Shown here piece by piece: positions 53,851-62,631 of a stretch of DNA of 64,000 nt. The stretch's first letter is position 1. Each line of letters starts with the position of its first letter. Under the pieces are notes generated by a model that ran no database searches, was not told the origin of the DNA, and worked only from the letters and a program-made list of their open reading frames with translations. This DNA comes from Desulfotruncus alcoholivorax DSM 16058 (GTDB taxonomy: Bacteria > Bacillota > Desulfotomaculia > Desulfotomaculales > Desulfallaceae): the NCBI RefSeq assembly GCF_000430885.1, contig NZ_AUMW01000020.1, positions 1 through 64,000 of the forward strand, given 5' to 3'. The position numbers and the translations under genes are program-made.

Positions 53851-54152
53851 TAAACCTTAGAACCTCCCTTAATAGACTTCGGTTATCTTTAAATATCTTC
53901 ATTTTTTTAGTCTTTCACAATATGTTCGGATAGCTAAATCTTTTGTTATTTACATCAATGTGTAATTTTGGACAACAATGGCGACCTTACCAAAGGCCGC
54001 ATGTTTTTATATCATGGCCAAGTGGGATTCCACATCGTCTCCCGGCAGCAAACCTGCCATGTCTTCCTGGGTCTTCGTCCTAATTTCCTTCGTCCTGCTT
54101 ATCCAAGAGGTGGAACGTCAGTCATTCTCCTATAATTGTTTTATTTAATCAA
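53851..54152. other. gap inside the second acyl-CoA locus
   Basis: No full gene. The minus strand at 54012-54114 has an open tail SWISRTKEIRTKTQEDMAGL then LPGDDVESHLAMI ending in TAA, without a start or ribosome site; it may be the end of a deleted gene. A hairpin GCGACCTT...AAGGCCGC lies at 53980-54000. The rest is AT-rich and may hold the promoter of the dehydrogenase gene. Confidence 0.4.
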
Positions 54153-55295
54153 TTATTTGAGAAGCTCCCTGGCTATAATCATTTTTTGAATTTGAGATGT
54201 TCCTTCAACAATTTGCAGCAATTTAGCGTCACGCATAGCCTTTTCCAGCGGGTATTCACGCATGTAACCGTAACCGCCCAAAATCTGTACGGCGTTGCTA
54301 GTAACCTGCTGAGCCATGTCCGCCCCGAAACATTTGGCCATTGCGCTGTTGCGAATAACGTCCTTGCCACTGTCCAGCAGCCAAGCGGCTTTTTGATACA
54401 GTAGCCTGGCCGCTTCTATTTGCATATCCATTTCCGCCAGCATAAACTGAATGGCCTGCATGTTTGCTATGGAAGTACCGAATTGATGACGTTGCTTGGC
54501 ATAAGCCCTGGCCGTCTCCAGGGCGAAAAGACTGATGCCCACCGCCATTGCGCCTATCACCGGGCGCGATACGTTGAATGACTGCATAGCAATTTTGAAC
54601 CCGCCACCTTCTTCCCCAAGGCGAAAATTTTGGGGAACCTTTACGCCGGTGAAAATAACTTCACTGGTATCAGCCGCCCGGTTGCCCATCTTTTTTTCTT
54701 TTTTGCCGATGCTTACTCCGTCCCATTCACGATCAACTAGAAAAAAGGTTAACCCCCTGGCGCCTTTGTTTTTGTCCAAAGTTGCCAACACCACGTATTT
54801 GGAAGCAACGCTCCCGTTACTGATAAAGCATTTGGTACCATTTAAGATATAATATTGACCGTCCTTACGGGCCGAAGTTGATACACCCGACACATCTGAA
54901 CCTGCATTAGGTTCAGTTACGCAAAAAGCCCCCAGTTCTCCGTTTTGACATAGCCCGGAAAACCACCATTTTTTCTGTTCATCATTGCCTGCTATCTCTA
55001 GAGGCTCTGATGCCAGAATGTTTGCCATGGGAGTTGCGGCGATGCCGCCGCAACCTTTGGCCAATTCTTCCATAACCATGCACCTGGTAAGATTGTCCCA
55101 TGCATAACCGCCAATCTCCTCCGGTCCGGACATGCACAAGATACCAATTTCAGCCATTTTTTTAATAACGGGCCAAGGAAATTCTTCCGCCTCATCATAG
55201 TAGGATCTTACCGGTACTACTTCTTTTGCAACAAACCTGCGAACCATACTGATAATTCCTAACTGTTCGTTAGTTGGAGAAAAGTCGAAAGCCAT
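54153..55295 (-). CDS. acyl-CoA dehydrogenase 3, short/medium-chain type base
   Basis: The 380-residue flavoprotein has VTEPNAGSDVSGVSTSAR, NGTKCFISNGSVASKY, QRHQFGTSIANMQAIQF and GGYGYMREYPLEKAMRDAKL. The C-terminal catalytic motif is VEGTSQIQK, keeping the Glu used by short- and medium-chain enzymes, unlike the two dehydrogenases at 32-34 kb. So this locus probably handles shorter or straighter acyl chains. Follows the crotonase gene by 15 bases. Confidence 0.92.
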   Translation of the reverse strand: MAFDFSPTNEQLGIISMVRRFVAKEVVPVRSYYDEAEEFPWPVIKKMAEIGILCMSGPEEIGGYAWDNLTRCMVMEELAKGCGGIAATPMANILASEPLEIAGNDEQKKWWFSGLCQNGELGAFCVTEPNAGSDVSGVSTSARKDGQYYILNGTKCFISNGSVASKYVVLATLDKNKGARGLTFFLVDREWDGVSIGKKEKKMGNRAADTSEVIFTGVKVPQNFRLGEEGGGFKIAMQSFNVSRPVIGAMAVGISLFALETARAYAKQRHQFGTSIANMQAIQFMLAEMDMQIEAARLLYQKAAWLLDSGKDVIRNSAMAKCFGADMAQQVTSNAVQILGGYGYMREYPLEKAMRDAKLLQIVEGTSQIQKMIIARELLK

Positions 55296-55310
55296 AAAGC
55301 ACCTCTATTT

Positions 55311-56090
55311 TCACTCAAAATTCCCATGCCGTCCTGATCCATCAGCAAAACGCTGTGCACCTTGTATGCTCTCACCGCTATTGATTACTTGTAGACCGTT
55401 CATAAATTCCAGTTTCATTGCTTTTGCAAAGTCCATATCGAAACCCTGGTAAACTGACTCCCTATCGCTACGCAAGCAGTTTTGAGGAAAACTGGCTATT
55501 TGATCAGCCAGTTTTTCTGCTTCTTCCCTGGCAGTTCCGGGTTCGACGAGCCTGTTGGCAAGCCCTATGAGGTAAGCTTCCTCCGCTGCAACCGGTCTGC
55601 CTGTAAGTATCATGTCTAGAGCGCGGCTCAAGCCAATTAGGCGCGGCAGGCGTTGGGTGCCTCCATCCACCAGTGGAACGCCAAACCTGCGACAGAAAAC
55701 TCCGAACACCGCATCGCGTTCGACGACCCTTAAATCGCACCAGCAGGCAAGCTCAAGCCCGCCGGCTACGGCATAGCCGGAAACAGCCGCCACGACGGGC
55801 TTAGATAAATGCATCCTGGTGGGACCCATTGGTCCGTTCCTGGACATGTCGGTTTCAAGGCGATTGGCCAACCCTTCGTGAAACCTGGAAAGGGCTTTTA
55901 AGTCCGCACCTGAGCAGAAATTACCACCGCTTCCCCACAATACGGCAACATGTGCACCGTCGTCTTTTTCAAAAGCGTGAAAAGCGTCCGCAAGCTGATC
56001 TGCCGTTTTTTTATCGACCGCATTTTTAACTTCTGGCCGATTTATGATAACGGTATATACTTTACCTTTTTTTTCTACCAATACTTCCAT
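55311..56090 (-). CDS. enoyl-CoA hydratase/isomerase family protein 2
   Basis: The 259-residue crotonase starts after AAAAGGAG. CSGADLKALSRF and AAVSGYAVAGGLELACWCDL hold the oxyanion loop and the first catalytic Glu; the second position reads FGVFCRRFGVPLVDGGTQRL, with Cys where the Glu is usual. So one catalytic acid is missing, as in several non-hydratase crotonases. First gene of the minus operon; a TetR site lies just upstream. Confidence 0.88.
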   Translation of the reverse strand: MEVLVEKKGKVYTVIINRPEVKNAVDKKTADQLADAFHAFEKDDGAHVAVLWGSGGNFCSGADLKALSRFHEGLANRLETDMSRNGPMGPTRMHLSKPVVAAVSGYAVAGGLELACWCDLRVVERDAVFGVFCRRFGVPLVDGGTQRLPRLIGLSRALDMILTGRPVAAEEAYLIGLANRLVEPGTAREEAEKLADQIASFPQNCLRSDRESVYQGFDMDFAKAMKLEFMNGLQVINSGESIQGAQRFADGSGRHGNFE

Positions 56091-56232
56091 GATTTTCTCC
56101 TTTTAGTTATTGTCAAACACTTCGGCAAACCAGGAAAACCCGTTGCTTAACAAATGATCGGGAAAACCAACCTTTTAAACCGCAATTGGTGACATATCAA
56201 TAATGAAAGGTTATCATTTCTAGCCTCCCTTT

Positions 56233-56254
56233 TATATCGAACATTCATTATAAA
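56233..56254. promoter_or_regulatory. 22-bp site before crotonase 2 (probable TetR 2 operator)
   Basis: The + strand reads TATATCGAACATTCATTATA plus AA. The inverted form of the same sequence lies at 56881-56902 with 20 of 22 bases equal. It sits between the TetR 2 stop and the crotonase operon start. Confidence 0.65.
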
Positions 56255-56274
56255 TAACTGCAAAAAGAAAGATT

Positions 56275-56868
56275 TTATTTGTTTATATAAACATTAATTA
56301 TATTTATAAAGGCTTTTTCAATATCATCAATATCAAACGCATCCTGATCAATAATCCACTGTATTCCTATTCCCATACCCAAGCCAATTACCAATGCGGG
56401 TAAATGTTTTATTTTATCAGGATTGACCTTTCCACTGGTTACACCGTTTTGAGAGTATGTCTCAATGTATTTTCTTAAATTTTTAAAAAATTTCGCTATA
56501 ACCATATTTATTTCAGGGTTATTTTTTGCCTGTCCTAAATAGTTCAAAAGAACCGCATAAAAATCCGGGTTGTCTTTAGGTACAGAGTTAATATTTTCAA
56601 TGTGTTTATGTAGTTTTTCTTCAAAGGTTTCAAGAGGTTCGACTGTCTCCATAACTCTTTCATGCGACTTGGCGAATGACCTTTTGATTACCTGAAGAAG
56701 AACATCTTCTTTGTTTTTAAAATAATGATAAATGATGCCTGTGCTTACGTTCGCTTCCATCGCAATATCTTTTACCGACATATTTGAAAAACCTTTTTCA
56801 ATAATACATCTTTCCGTGGCTTCGATTACTTGTTGCTTGCGTATTTCTTCCATCCCTACCTTGGGCAT
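56275..56868 (-). CDS. TetR-family regulator 2
   Basis: I place the start at ATG 56868, six bases after AAAAGGAG. The 197-residue protein has the helix-turn-helix VIEATERCIIEKGFSNMSVK with ANVSTGIIYHYFKNKEDVLL, like FadR/FabR-type clostridial repressors. A 22-bp sequence before its own gene recurs before the adjacent crotonase operon, so it likely controls itself and that operon. Strongly AT-rich compared with TetR 1. Confidence 0.88.
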   Translation of the reverse strand: MPKVGMEEIRKQQVIEATERCIIEKGFSNMSVKDIAMEANVSTGIIYHYFKNKEDVLLQVIKRSFAKSHERVMETVEPLETFEEKLHKHIENINSVPKDNPDFYAVLLNYLGQAKNNPEINMVIAKFFKNLRKYIETYSQNGVTSGKVNPDKIKHLPALVIGLGMGIGIQWIIDQDAFDIDDIEKAFINIINVYINK

Positions 56869-56880
56869 TTGAGTCTCCTT

Positions 56881-56902
56881 TTTATAATGATTGTTCAATA
56901 TA
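56881..56902. promoter_or_regulatory. 22-bp site before TetR gene 2
   Basis: On the minus strand it reads TATATTGAACAATCATTATA plus AA, directly upstream of the ribosome site of the TetR gene and differing at two positions from the site at 56233-56254. Confidence 0.65.
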
Positions 56903-56980
56903 AAATTATCATATTAATTTTTATCTGTCAATGTTATTTTATCTCCTGCAGTACGTTATGGTAGCAATAAGGTGAAGCCT

Positions 56981-57078
56981 CTCCCGCCTATAGAGGCGGG
57001 AGTCCTCTGGGCGAATCTTAATAGAAACCCGCCTCTGAAAACCCCCTTGTGGGGTGGATTTCAGAGGCGGGTTTCTAT
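56981..57078. repeat. two palindromes, 9-bp and 20-bp arms
   Basis: CTCCCGCCT-ATAG-AGGCGGGAG lies at 56981-57002. ATAGAAACCCGCCTCTGAAA at 57021 pairs perfectly with 57059-57078 and encloses an inner ACCCC...GGGGT hairpin. The second shares design and the ACCCGCCT core with the element at 24760. It may also stop transcription of the SDR gene that ends 10 bases later. Confidence 0.75.
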
Positions 57079-57087
57079 AAACATGTT

Positions 57088-57879
57088 TTAAAATTGCTTT
57101 CCACCTGAAATTTCCTTTTGGCTACCCAGCACAACTGTGTTTAGCCTCGCGCCGCCATCGATATCAATCTCAGCTCCATTAATGAAGCCTGCCTCCTCAG
57201 AGCACAGGAAGGCCACCAGGTGTGCCACCTCTTCCGGCGTTCCAATGCGCCGTGCCGGCGTCATAGAAACAGCGTGCTCGGTGATAGCCTGCGGCATCGC
57301 CAGAACGTTTTTCGTACCGATCAAGCCGGGTAAAACAGCATTGCAGGTGATCCCTTTGCGGGCATATTCCAAAGTGACGTTCCGGGTCAACCCAAGGAGG
57401 CCGGACTTCGTCGCGGCGTAACCCACTTGGTGATACAACCCGCCGCGAGCCGCCCCAGAAGCCATGTTGACAATGCGACCCCAACCCTTTTCGGCCATCG
57501 GCCCGATCACCGCCCGGATCATGTTGAAGGCCCCGGTCAAATTTACCGCCAACTCCCGCTCCCAGGAAGATTGTTCCATCCAGGCCAGGGGCGCGATGTT
57601 GTTGACGATGCCGGCGTTGTTCACCAGGCAACAGATGTGTCCCAATTCGCTGCGGACAGTTTCCACTCCACGCTTTACCTGCTCCGGGTCACTCACATCC
57701 ACAATCGCCCAAGCGAACCTTTGCCCGGTTTCCTCTACGATACGGGCCGTATCCCGAACCTGTCCGCTGAGATCGAACATCCCGACGTCCGCGCCCTGCC
57801 GGGCAAAGACCTGCGCGCAGGCCCGCCCGATACCCTGCGCGGCGCCGGTTATTAGCACAACTTTCCCCTTTAGCTGCAT
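57088..57879 (-). CDS. short-chain dehydrogenase/reductase
   Basis: The start at 57879 follows GAAGGGGG. The 263-residue SDR has the NAD(P) motif VVLITGAAQGIGRACAQVFA, NNAGIVNN, the Ser of NMASGAARGGLY and the catalytic pair YAATK (HQVGYAATKSGLLGLTRNV). It is the last gene of the mutase locus and could oxidise a 3-hydroxyacyl-CoA or related alcohol. A role like AtuG is possible but unproven. Confidence 0.9.
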   Translation of the reverse strand: MQLKGKVVLITGAAQGIGRACAQVFARQGADVGMFDLSGQVRDTARIVEETGQRFAWAIVDVSDPEQVKRGVETVRSELGHICCLVNNAGIVNNIAPLAWMEQSSWERELAVNLTGAFNMIRAVIGPMAEKGWGRIVNMASGAARGGLYHQVGYAATKSGLLGLTRNVTLEYARKGITCNAVLPGLIGTKNVLAMPQAITEHAVSMTPARRIGTPEEVAHLVAFLCSEEAGFINGAEIDIDGGARLNTVVLGSQKEISGGKQF

Positions 57880-57965
57880 TATTATCCCCCTTCCCGTCAT
57901 ACAACAGGCGCATTGATCTATCGTTATTTTTAATTTTCCTGTTGTCGTACGAAAGGATTGGCTGT

Positions 57966-59546
57966 TTACTTCTCACCCTGGCTTTTCAGCATTTCTTCCT
58001 TGATTTTGCGCTTAATGATCTTACCGCTGGGAGACATGGGCAGTTGCGACCAGAACGTAACTTGCTTGGGTACCTTGTACCCCGCCAAGTGTTCCTTGCA
58101 GAATTCAATGATTTCCTCTGCCGTCGATTCCTGGCCGGGTTTCAAGACGATATGTGCCGTAACAGCCTCTGACCAGTAGGGATGCGGCATACCGATTACC
58201 GCTGCCATGGCCACCTTGGGATTTCGGAGCAGGACACCCTCCACCTCCTGGGAAGATACATTTTCACCGCCGGTTTTAATCATGTCCTTTTTCCGGTCAA
58301 CAAAATAGATGTAACCGCTTTCGTCCTGGTAACCCAGGTCACCGGTGTGCAGCCATCCGTTTCTTAGCGTCTTTTCCGTAAGCTCCATATTGCGCCAGTA
58401 ACCCTTCATCACGGCCGGGCCGCGGATTACCAACTCGCCCAGTTGGCCCAAGGGAACCTCCCGGTCTTCTTCATCAAACACCTTAACCGTAACACCGGTG
58501 TCCGGAATGCCAATGGAGTTTGCTCTCGCATCGAATTCCTCCGGTATCGATGTCGTACCCACCGGCGAACTTTCAGTCTGTCCCCAGTAGTTGCGCCATT
58601 CCAAGTCGGGCTTAATAGTTTTCCATTTTTCATAGATCACCTTGGGCATAACCGCTCCGAAAGTTATGCATTTCTTCAACGACGAAATATTATACTGGTC
58701 AAAGTCGGGCAACATTGGCAAGGCATGATACAAGGTTGGGGGATAAGTCCACATGGTAACTCCTTCATCCTGCGTTTTCCGTAGAATGTTTCGCGGGTCT
58801 GGCGTATATTCTATCAACGCCTTTGCTCCCGTTGCGATGGACCCCAACAGCATCGTGGTTCCCGCAACATGGAACAGGGGCAGGTCGATAATCACAACGT
58901 CATTGCGATTGAAATCGCAGTCACACACCAGGTGCAACACGCCCATGTAATAATTCAGGTGAGTGGTGATCACACCTTTGGGAAAACCCTCGGTTCCGGT
59001 GGTATACATCAGGGTAGCCATGTCGTCCGACTCAATGTATACCTCGGGGTCCTCGGTAGAATAACGCCCATTGAAAAAGGTTTTCGCATCTATCCAGTCT
59101 TGAGGTTTGGCGTCAGTCCTGGAAAGACCAAACCAACCGAAATACTTCACGCTTGAAATTTTGTCCCGCACAGCCAGAACAGTTTCAACTAGAGCGTCTT
59201 CGACAAAGAAGGCCGTTGGTTCCGAATCATTGATAATATAGACGATCTCCTCACCCTTGAGCATAAAGTTGAGCGGTACAGGAGCTGCGCCAATCTTGGC
59301 CAGTCCAAAGCGACAATAAATATAATCCAGGCAATTATGTGTCATAAAAGCTACCCGGTCTCCCCGGCCGATGCCCATTTCCATAAAGGTTTTGGCCGCC
59401 TGGCAGCTCCTTTCGTTTAAAGTTTTGTAGCTTACTCGTTCTTTACCGGACACCAGCGCAATGCGATCACCGAAACGAAGAGCGGAACAGGTTATCAAGT
59501 CTCCCAAAGTGGCCCGATGCAATAGATTCTCGTGCAAAGGATCCAT
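57966..59546 (-). CDS. acyl-CoA synthetase 6 (AMP-forming)
   Basis: The 526-residue ligase follows GGAAAGGAGG. P-loop LMYTTGTEGFPKGVITTH (Glu for the common Thr), NYWGQTESSPVG, HTGDLGYQDESGYIYFVDRK, hinge KTGGENVSSQEVEGV and MSPSGKIIKRKIKEEM. It lies directly behind the crotonase and mutase genes, so it probably makes the CoA ester that the mutase rearranges, or its precursor. Confidence 0.9.
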   Translation of the reverse strand: MDPLHENLLHRATLGDLITCSALRFGDRIALVSGKERVSYKTLNERSCQAAKTFMEMGIGRGDRVAFMTHNCLDYIYCRFGLAKIGAAPVPLNFMLKGEEIVYIINDSEPTAFFVEDALVETVLAVRDKISSVKYFGWFGLSRTDAKPQDWIDAKTFFNGRYSTEDPEVYIESDDMATLMYTTGTEGFPKGVITTHLNYYMGVLHLVCDCDFNRNDVVIIDLPLFHVAGTTMLLGSIATGAKALIEYTPDPRNILRKTQDEGVTMWTYPPTLYHALPMLPDFDQYNISSLKKCITFGAVMPKVIYEKWKTIKPDLEWRNYWGQTESSPVGTTSIPEEFDARANSIGIPDTGVTVKVFDEEDREVPLGQLGELVIRGPAVMKGYWRNMELTEKTLRNGWLHTGDLGYQDESGYIYFVDRKKDMIKTGGENVSSQEVEGVLLRNPKVAMAAVIGMPHPYWSEAVTAHIVLKPGQESTAEEIIEFCKEHLAGYKVPKQVTFWSQLPMSPSGKIIKRKIKEEMLKSQGEK

Positions 59547-59567
59547 CTTTCCCTTCCTCCTTTCCCA

Positions 59568-60452
59568 CTACAGTTTCCTGGGTTTCATTGACACATCGCC
59601 CTGACTGTAATCTCCGAAGGGCCGGTCACGCTCGGCGATGGCAGCTGCAACACCTTTTTCCTTGGCCGTGTTGACAAATTGTTTCCCTTCGGGCGTATTG
59701 CGCATATACCCATCCAGAATGGGCCCAAGATATTGGGTTGTGGCCAGTCCCATGTTGTCGTAGACCTGGTTTACGATCAGTTTCATTGCCGCCAACTGAC
59801 TAGTAGGGATATTTGCGATCCGCTCGGCCCAGTAGCGCACTTTCTCGTCCAGTTCCTCCAAGGGATACGATTTGTTAATCAGGCCGATTTCCGCCGCTTC
59901 CCTGCCGCTGACTGAATCCCCGGTCAGGGCAAACATTTTAGCCCTGGTCAGCCCGAGTCGGTAAATCCACATGCCGGTGAGGTGACAGCCCCAGACCCGG
60001 GAATAAGGCGTTCCGAACCTAGCGTCATCGGAGGCGATGACGATGTCGGCCAATAGCGCCATCTCCGAACCGCCACCCACGCACCAGCCATGGATCTTGG
60101 CAATCACCGGCTTGATGCTGCGCCAGATGCTCATGAATTTTGGTACTGGCCCAACGAAGGGATTGGTCACGATCGTAAAGTCCCTGCCCGGGTTCCAATT
60201 TTCCATTGCGCCCGGTAGACCCCAGCCCTCGAAATGTTCCAAGTTGTCCGAGAAATCAAAGCCTGCGCAGAATGACCCACCAGCCCCCTGTAGGATAATC
60301 ACCCGCACTTCATCGTCGGCGTTGGCCTCCGCTATGGCTTTCTCTATCTCTTCCGGCATCGGCGGCCGGATAGAGTTAAACTTTTCCGGCCGGTTTAAAG
60401 TTATCGTCGCAATGCGACCGTCCTTATCGTAGAGAATTGTTTCATAAGCCAT
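59568..60452 (-). CDS. enoyl-CoA hydratase/isomerase family protein 3
   Basis: The start is the ATG at 60452 after GGGAGG. The 294-residue crotonase is longer than usual. FCAGFDFSDNLEHFEGWGLP and KIHGWCVGGGSEMALLADIV keep the first catalytic Glu; the second position reads FGTPYSRVWG, Tyr for Glu. The pattern matches a crotonase subgroup with an inserted loop after the oxyanion motif. Its true substrate is likely tied to the mutase product. Confidence 0.88.
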   Translation of the reverse strand: MAYETILYDKDGRIATITLNRPEKFNSIRPPMPEEIEKAIAEANADDEVRVIILQGAGGSFCAGFDFSDNLEHFEGWGLPGAMENWNPGRDFTIVTNPFVGPVPKFMSIWRSIKPVIAKIHGWCVGGGSEMALLADIVIASDDARFGTPYSRVWGCHLTGMWIYRLGLTRAKMFALTGDSVSGREAAEIGLINKSYPLEELDEKVRYWAERIANIPTSQLAAMKLIVNQVYDNMGLATTQYLGPILDGYMRNTPEGKQFVNTAKEKGVAAAIAERDRPFGDYSQGDVSMKPRKL

Positions 60453-60508
60453 CAATCATTCCTCCCAATTAAACTAATACCACGCCAACCCGCTCGTTTT
60501 TATTTGCG

Positions 60509-60919
60509 TCAGCCGGCGGTGTTTTTATTCCGTGCACCCAGTTCCGAAATGGTGGCGATGATATCCTCCCTGGCCGCGCCCGGACCGAACACCGCCGCTA
60601 TTCCAAGATTTTTAAGAACCAGTTCATCTGCGGGCGTGATGACTGAGCCCCCCAAAACCACCGGGATGTCCACCCCTTCCTTTTTCATCAGTTCCATGAG
60701 TTCGGGAGTGTAATCGATATATTCCCACGAGTGGCAGCTTACGCCAATAACGTCCACATCTTCTTGAACAGCGATTCTCATCAGCTTGGAAGGTGTATTG
60801 AACCGGCCGGCGTAAATCACTTCCATGCCGCCGTCAATCAGCATTCTGGCCACTGACAATGCGCCCACTTCGTGCTGGTCGAGACCGAAAATTCCTATTA
60901 ATACCCTTATCTTTCTCAT
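60509..60919 (-). CDS. B12-binding subunit of acyl-CoA mutase
   Basis: The 136-residue protein is a stand-alone cobalamin domain with the base-off/His-on motif DQHEVGA (D-x-H-x-x-G), VIGVSCHSWEYIDYTPELME and VVLGGSVITPADE. It overlaps the large subunit by ATGA, as in isobutyryl- and 2-hydroxyisobutyryl-CoA mutases, where the small subunit carries B12. Confidence 0.92.
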   Translation of the reverse strand: MRKIRVLIGIFGLDQHEVGALSVARMLIDGGMEVIYAGRFNTPSKLMRIAVQEDVDVIGVSCHSWEYIDYTPELMELMKKEGVDIPVVLGGSVITPADELVLKNLGIAAVFGPGAAREDIIATISELGARNKNTAG

Positions 60920-62529
60920 TGACCGATACCTTCCACAACAGGTTTTATTAATCCATGCGGATCATAGGGATAACCGAAAGCCAGGCGAAGTATACCGGCC
61001 ATTTCCCCCGTCGTTGCGCCTGCTTCCGTTGCCTCCAGCACGGCTGGTACCAGATTCTGGTTCCGGGATAAGGACAGATTGTACAACTCGCGCAGCGCCC
61101 GCTCCACCTTGCCCACGTCTCTGCTTTCCTTATACGCCATGATTTTCTTAATCCGTTCGCGACAGGGGCTAATTTTTTGTTCCGCCACATCCTTCAGCAG
61201 CATATCTTCTTCCGGCGGCAGTTGGTGAATGTTTACGCCTACCACCTTTACCGCACCTTCATCAACCTGCCTGGCATACCGTTCAATCGCTTTGTTAAAA
61301 ATACTACGGAAATAACCTTTATCGGACAGAGCAGCCGGGTCACCTTTTGATTCGATATCCTGAATCATTTGCCAGATTTGCTTTTCCATTTCATCCGTCA
61401 AATACTCAACGTAATATGAGCCGCCCAGTGGGTCAACCACCCTGGTGACGCCTGTTTCCAACTCGATCACCTGCTGAGTGCGCAACCCCACCAAGTGTGA
61501 TTCACCGCTCGGCGTCCTATATGCCTCGTCAAAGGCTGATATCTCCAGGGCTTGCACACCCGCCAAAACCAGTGCCAATGCCTGAACGGTCCCCCGGATA
61601 ATATTGTTGAAAGGCTGCTGAGCGGTGAGGGTTAATCCGGAAGTGTGGCTGGTAATCACAACAGACCAGGAGCGCGGATCCCGGGCGCTGAATTCCTCCT
61701 TCATCATCCTGGCAAAGAGCCGACGGGTGGCCCTAATTTTGGCAATTTCTTCGAAAAAGTCCATGCTGCAGTTGAGCAGGATAGCAATGCGCGGGGCAAA
61801 GAAATCAACGGGTACCCCCCGTCTAATCATCTCCCGAACAAGGTAACGGATTTCCACAAAACCAAGCGCCATCTCCTCGACTGCAGTGAGCCCGCTCTCG
61901 CTGATAAAATAGGTATCCTCCACGAAGGAATGGAACTTTGGCATCTCAACCGCGCAAAATTCCATCACGTCGGCGGCCAGCTTTACCCTGAGGTCGAAGG
62001 GCATGTGCATGGCGTAACCGCAATCCTCCGAATAAAACGGCGCCTGGATTACCGAACCTCTCAATTTTGCGGGCGGGATACCGGCTTCCCTTGCAGCCAG
62101 AAACAGTCCCGTCAACCCGAAGATGGAGGGCAGAGAACTTGAGATGGAAATCGAATCCAGTGGTATATCTTTGAATAGCTTAAGGTAATCATCCTTGCAA
62201 CAAAGTGATACCCCTTGAGTCCCAACCGCATTGGCCGCCAGCGGGTGATCGGGGTCCAGCATGGCCATCGTGGGGCTGTCGCCGATAATATCAATTCCCA
62301 TTTGCCCCTTTCCGAGTAGGTACTTGATTTGCTCGTTGGACCTGGAGGGTTCCCCCTCCCCGGACAATTCCCGTTGGATCCAACCGCCCATCGACTGTGC
62401 TTGGGCACGCCGTCCCCGGGTGAAAGGGAATTCCCCCGGCTTTGAAACATCCCTGGCCCGGGTTTGCCCAATATCTTTACAATCGTAAAAATCTTTTACA
62501 GGTATTCCGGATCTGCTAAACCTTTCCAT
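60916..62529 (-). CDS. acyl-CoA mutase large subunit, divergent
   Basis: The 537-residue protein has the TIM-barrel part of adenosylcobalamin-dependent acyl-CoA mutases: PGEFPFTRG near the start, FAPRIAILLNCSMDFFEEIA, KIRATRRLFARMM, SHTSGLTLTAQQPFNNIIRG, QALEISAFDEA and DPLGGSYYVEYLT. Compared by memory with methylmalonyl-CoA mutase, key pocket residues differ: the Tyr89 region TMYAFRPWTIRQY is replaced by QAQSMGGWIQREL, and the conserved GYH (His244) reads TYF. The known methylmalonyl, isobutyryl and 2-hydroxyisobutyryl enzymes keep that His. So the substrate is probably new or the chemistry altered. First gene of the operon, behind a near-perfect dyad. Confidence 0.88.
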   Translation of the reverse strand: MERFSRSGIPVKDFYDCKDIGQTRARDVSKPGEFPFTRGRRAQAQSMGGWIQRELSGEGEPSRSNEQIKYLLGKGQMGIDIIGDSPTMAMLDPDHPLAANAVGTQGVSLCCKDDYLKLFKDIPLDSISISSSLPSIFGLTGLFLAAREAGIPPAKLRGSVIQAPFYSEDCGYAMHMPFDLRVKLAADVMEFCAVEMPKFHSFVEDTYFISESGLTAVEEMALGFVEIRYLVREMIRRGVPVDFFAPRIAILLNCSMDFFEEIAKIRATRRLFARMMKEEFSARDPRSWSVVITSHTSGLTLTAQQPFNNIIRGTVQALALVLAGVQALEISAFDEAYRTPSGESHLVGLRTQQVIELETGVTRVVDPLGGSYYVEYLTDEMEKQIWQMIQDIESKGDPAALSDKGYFRSIFNKAIERYARQVDEGAVKVVGVNIHQLPPEEDMLLKDVAEQKISPCRERIKKIMAYKESRDVGKVERALRELYNLSLSRNQNLVPAVLEATEAGATTGEMAGILRLAFGYPYDPHGLIKPVVEGIGQ

Positions 62530-62631
62530 ATTCCGCTATCCCCTTATACCAGCGTTTTCACAAGTTAAGTGCTCTTTTATTTGTATAATTAATTACCACT
62601 CCCTTATTAACAAATTATTACAATTGCGTCC

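Noticed and set aside
60916-62529. Methylmalonyl-CoA mutase of propionate metabolism
   Set aside because: Active-site motifs (Tyr89 region, His244) are not those of MCM, and no epimerase or MeaB-type chaperone is in the window.
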